A program made the translations under genes and the position numbers. A DNA stretch of 5,723 nucleotides from Bacteroidales bacterium. GTDB lineage: Bacteria; Bacteroidota; Bacteroidia; Bacteroidales; UBA10428. The notes under the pieces were generated by a model that saw nothing but the letters and a program-made list of their open reading frames with translations, made no database searches and had not been told where the DNA came from. This document shows positions 4,700-5,723 of this stretch, one piece after another. The stretch lies in contig JAFGQQ010000184.1 in NCBI GenBank assembly GCA_016935595.1, positions 1 through 5,723 of the forward strand, written 5' to 3'. Every line of letters starts with the position of its first letter. Positions within the stretch are counted from its first letter, which is position 1.

Positions 4700-5583
4700 A
4701 TGGACTGCGCATTACGTTCATGGATTTTTAGCATTTTCAATATCATGTAATTTCTTAAAAACTTCATCATACTCCGAGCAGTTCATTTTCAATGAAGATG
4801 GTGATGCATCCATGATTGTTTTAATAGCAATGATAGAATTATTAAGATTATCTAAAATTTCTTTCTTATAAGATGATTCAATCTCTATCACAAAAAATTC
4901 ATAAAAAGTGCGTAAAAAACCTAATAAAATGAAGTATGAAAAATTAATGGGTATAGTTGAAAATTTAGAATCATATTTAAGTCTAAATTGCAGGGGTTCT
5001 TTTTGTGCATTTTTAAGTAAATCATTAATTTCCGTAAGGGTTTGGAAATTATTTGAATGAGAAAACATTGATAATAAATTATAGAGGGTATCCCATTTTG
5101 TTTTTAGGTTTTGTGTAATAAAATTAGTAACATTAAAAGATCTTTTGCCTTTTGGCATTTTATTTGAAAAAACACTTTCTGCATCTTGTGGAAAATAAGT
5201 TATATAAAATATTCTTAAAAGTGATTCGAATGGAATTCTCAAACAATGCAATGAATCAACATAAAAGCCCTTTATCAATCTTTCAAAGGAAGAATAAATA
5301 GAACCAAGCGAATTTTTTAAAATCATGAATTGATACGATCTATAAGAAAATTTAAGATCATTCTTGCGGAAATTATAAAAATAAATAAGTTGGACTAACA
5401 AATCGAATGAGTGTTCAAAATGAAGAATGAAGTCTTTATATTGGGAATGAAATTTAATAAAATGGTCATTTTCAAACTCAATTATATTTTTGATTATTTC
5501 AGATGGTTGAGAACTTGAATCTAACATTCTGTCAACTATTTCATCTATATCCATTATAATCTCCTGCGCAGTCTTTCGCCTAA
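4462..5583 (-). mobile_element. Integron cassette carrying gene 6
   Basis: The limits are the inferred G/TT crossover points of the minus-strand boxes at 5584-5577 and 4462-4455. The cassette comprises gene 6 and its 245-bp composite site. Its gene-flanking ends 4692-4711 and 5565-5584 are inverse complements at 17 of 20 positions, including TGCGCAGTC beyond the boxes. Confidence 0.6.
4718..5554 (-). CDS. Helical hypothetical cassette protein, 278 aa
   Basis: The family is not confidently recognised. The protein is rich in Phe, Leu, Ile, Tyr and Ser, and appears almost entirely helical. Hydrophobic segments (about 48-61, 111-121, 205-224) contain polar residues, so amphipathic helices are more likely than membrane spans, though the 205-224 segment (FSYFILLGFLRTFYEFFVIE) is borderline. 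Two patterns stand out: GFYVDSLHCLRIPFESLLRI (96-115), with an Arg106...Glu110 pair, and YNLLSMFSH (158-166). An R-x-x-x-E helix followed by a Y-x-x-L-S-x-x-x-H motif recalls DUF5677-like and related HEPN-type helical proteins, but this is by eye only. The start is well supported: AGGAG lies 6 bases before the ATG, immediately beside the cassette end. An ordinary promoter does not fit in the 22 bases between box and gene. Confidence 0.75.
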   Translation of the reverse strand: MDIDEIVDRMLDSSSQPSEIIKNIIEFENDHFIKFHSQYKDFILHFEHSFDLLVQLIYFYNFRKNDLKFSYRSYQFMILKNSLGSIYSSFERLIKGFYVDSLHCLRIPFESLLRIFYITYFPQDAESVFSNKMPKGKRSFNVTNFITQNLKTKWDTLYNLLSMFSHSNNFQTLTEINDLLKNAQKEPLQFRLKYDSKFSTIPINFSYFILLGFLRTFYEFFVIEIESSYKKEILDNLNNSIIAIKTIMDASPSSLKMNCSEYDEVFKKLHDIENAKNP

Positions 5584-5723
5584 CGGGGTGGCGGGTTGGC
5601 GAAGTTGGCCGGAGGCAAGCGGAGCTTTCCGGAGGTCAATTTCGTCAACCCGCATGATGGGCGATGTGGCGCTTCGCCACCGCCCGTCATGCGGGCTTGC
5701 CCGCCACCCCGATGAGCAAAACG
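5577..5723 (-). repeat. Composite attC site upstream of gene 6, cut by window
   Basis: The box CGCCTAAC (5577-5584) begins a further copy containing stem one, the inner box GATGGGCG (5656-5663), the hairpin at 5649-5695, the perfect outer pairing GGGGTGGCGGG (5585-5595) with CCCGCCACCCC (5700-5710), and the first arm of the 37-base hairpin (5711-5723). The rest lies beyond the window. Its presence shows that the array continues to the right, toward the expected integrase end. Confidence 0.75.

Noticed and set aside
4423..4770. Minus-strand open frame of 115 residues covering the 4455-4699 spacer
   Set aside because: It covers the attC-type repeat and overlaps the ends of both neighbouring genes; the composition (GGGQARITGGGEA) reflects translated repeat, not a protein family.
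637..5723. CRISPR array
   Set aside because: The repeats are 80-276 bp, palindromic and separated by whole genes, not 20-40 base repeats with short spacers.
1..5723. tRNA or rRNA genes among the GC-rich spacers
   Set aside because: The folds are long simple hairpins; no cloverleaf with a T-loop GTTCGAATC-type motif or CCA end was found.

Overview
This window looks like an integron gene-cassette array. Six AT-rich genes, all read on the minus strand, are separated by short GC-rich, strongly palindromic spacers that have the layout of attC recombination sites. Where the sites are intact, each gene lies between boxes of the form GTTRRRY and RYYYAAC that are complementary to each other across the gene, as expected for the two ends of one cassette. 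No integrase gene and no attI site is visible, so this is the inside or the distal part of an array. Because the genes read right to left, the integrase-proximal end should lie to the right, beyond base 5723. The organism cannot be named. AT-rich genes with clear Shine-Dalgarno sequences before genes 5 and 6 fit a low-GC bacterium with a chromosomal integron. A Treponema-like spirochaete is one possibility; Bacteroidota and others remain open.

Layout from left to right: bases 1-81 are a fragment of different composition with no firm gene. Then come gene 1 (small single-pass membrane protein, 82-567), half of an attC-type spacer (637-764), gene 2 (GIY-YIG nuclease-domain protein, 789-1592), the other half of the same spacer type (1614-1746), gene 3 (SAM-dependent methyltransferase, 1807-2625), a simple 80-bp attC (2672-2751), gene 4 (113-aa hypothetical, 2771-3112), a 276-bp composite spacer (3143-3418), gene 5 (winged-helix-like N-terminus plus phospholipase-D-like C-terminus, 3432-4409), a 245-bp composite spacer (4455-4699), gene 6 (278-aa helical hypothetical, 4718-5554) and the start of another composite spacer (5577-5723, cut by the window).

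The unusual part is the spacers. The intact ones are two to four times longer than ordinary attC sites. Each can be read as two attC-like stems in tandem, joined by a 47-base hairpin, an outer GGGGTGGCGGG/CCCGCCACCCC pairing and a 37-base GATGAGC...GCTCATC hairpin, with the inner recombination boxes lost. One spacer (between genes 3 and 4) is a simple 80-bp site that looks like the ancestor or a collapsed form of the composite. Gene 2 sits inside a composite site, splitting it into halves that share the 8-bp TTGCCCGC. The complementarity between the two ends of each cassette also runs to about 20 bp, well past the usual 7-bp boxes.

The genes need not work together: cassette genes are usually independent. 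A nuclease-domain protein, a PLD-like protein and a methyltransferase are compatible with the accessory or defence cargo of sedentary integrons, but no function was demonstrated here. A plausible internal promoter is visible only before gene 1.
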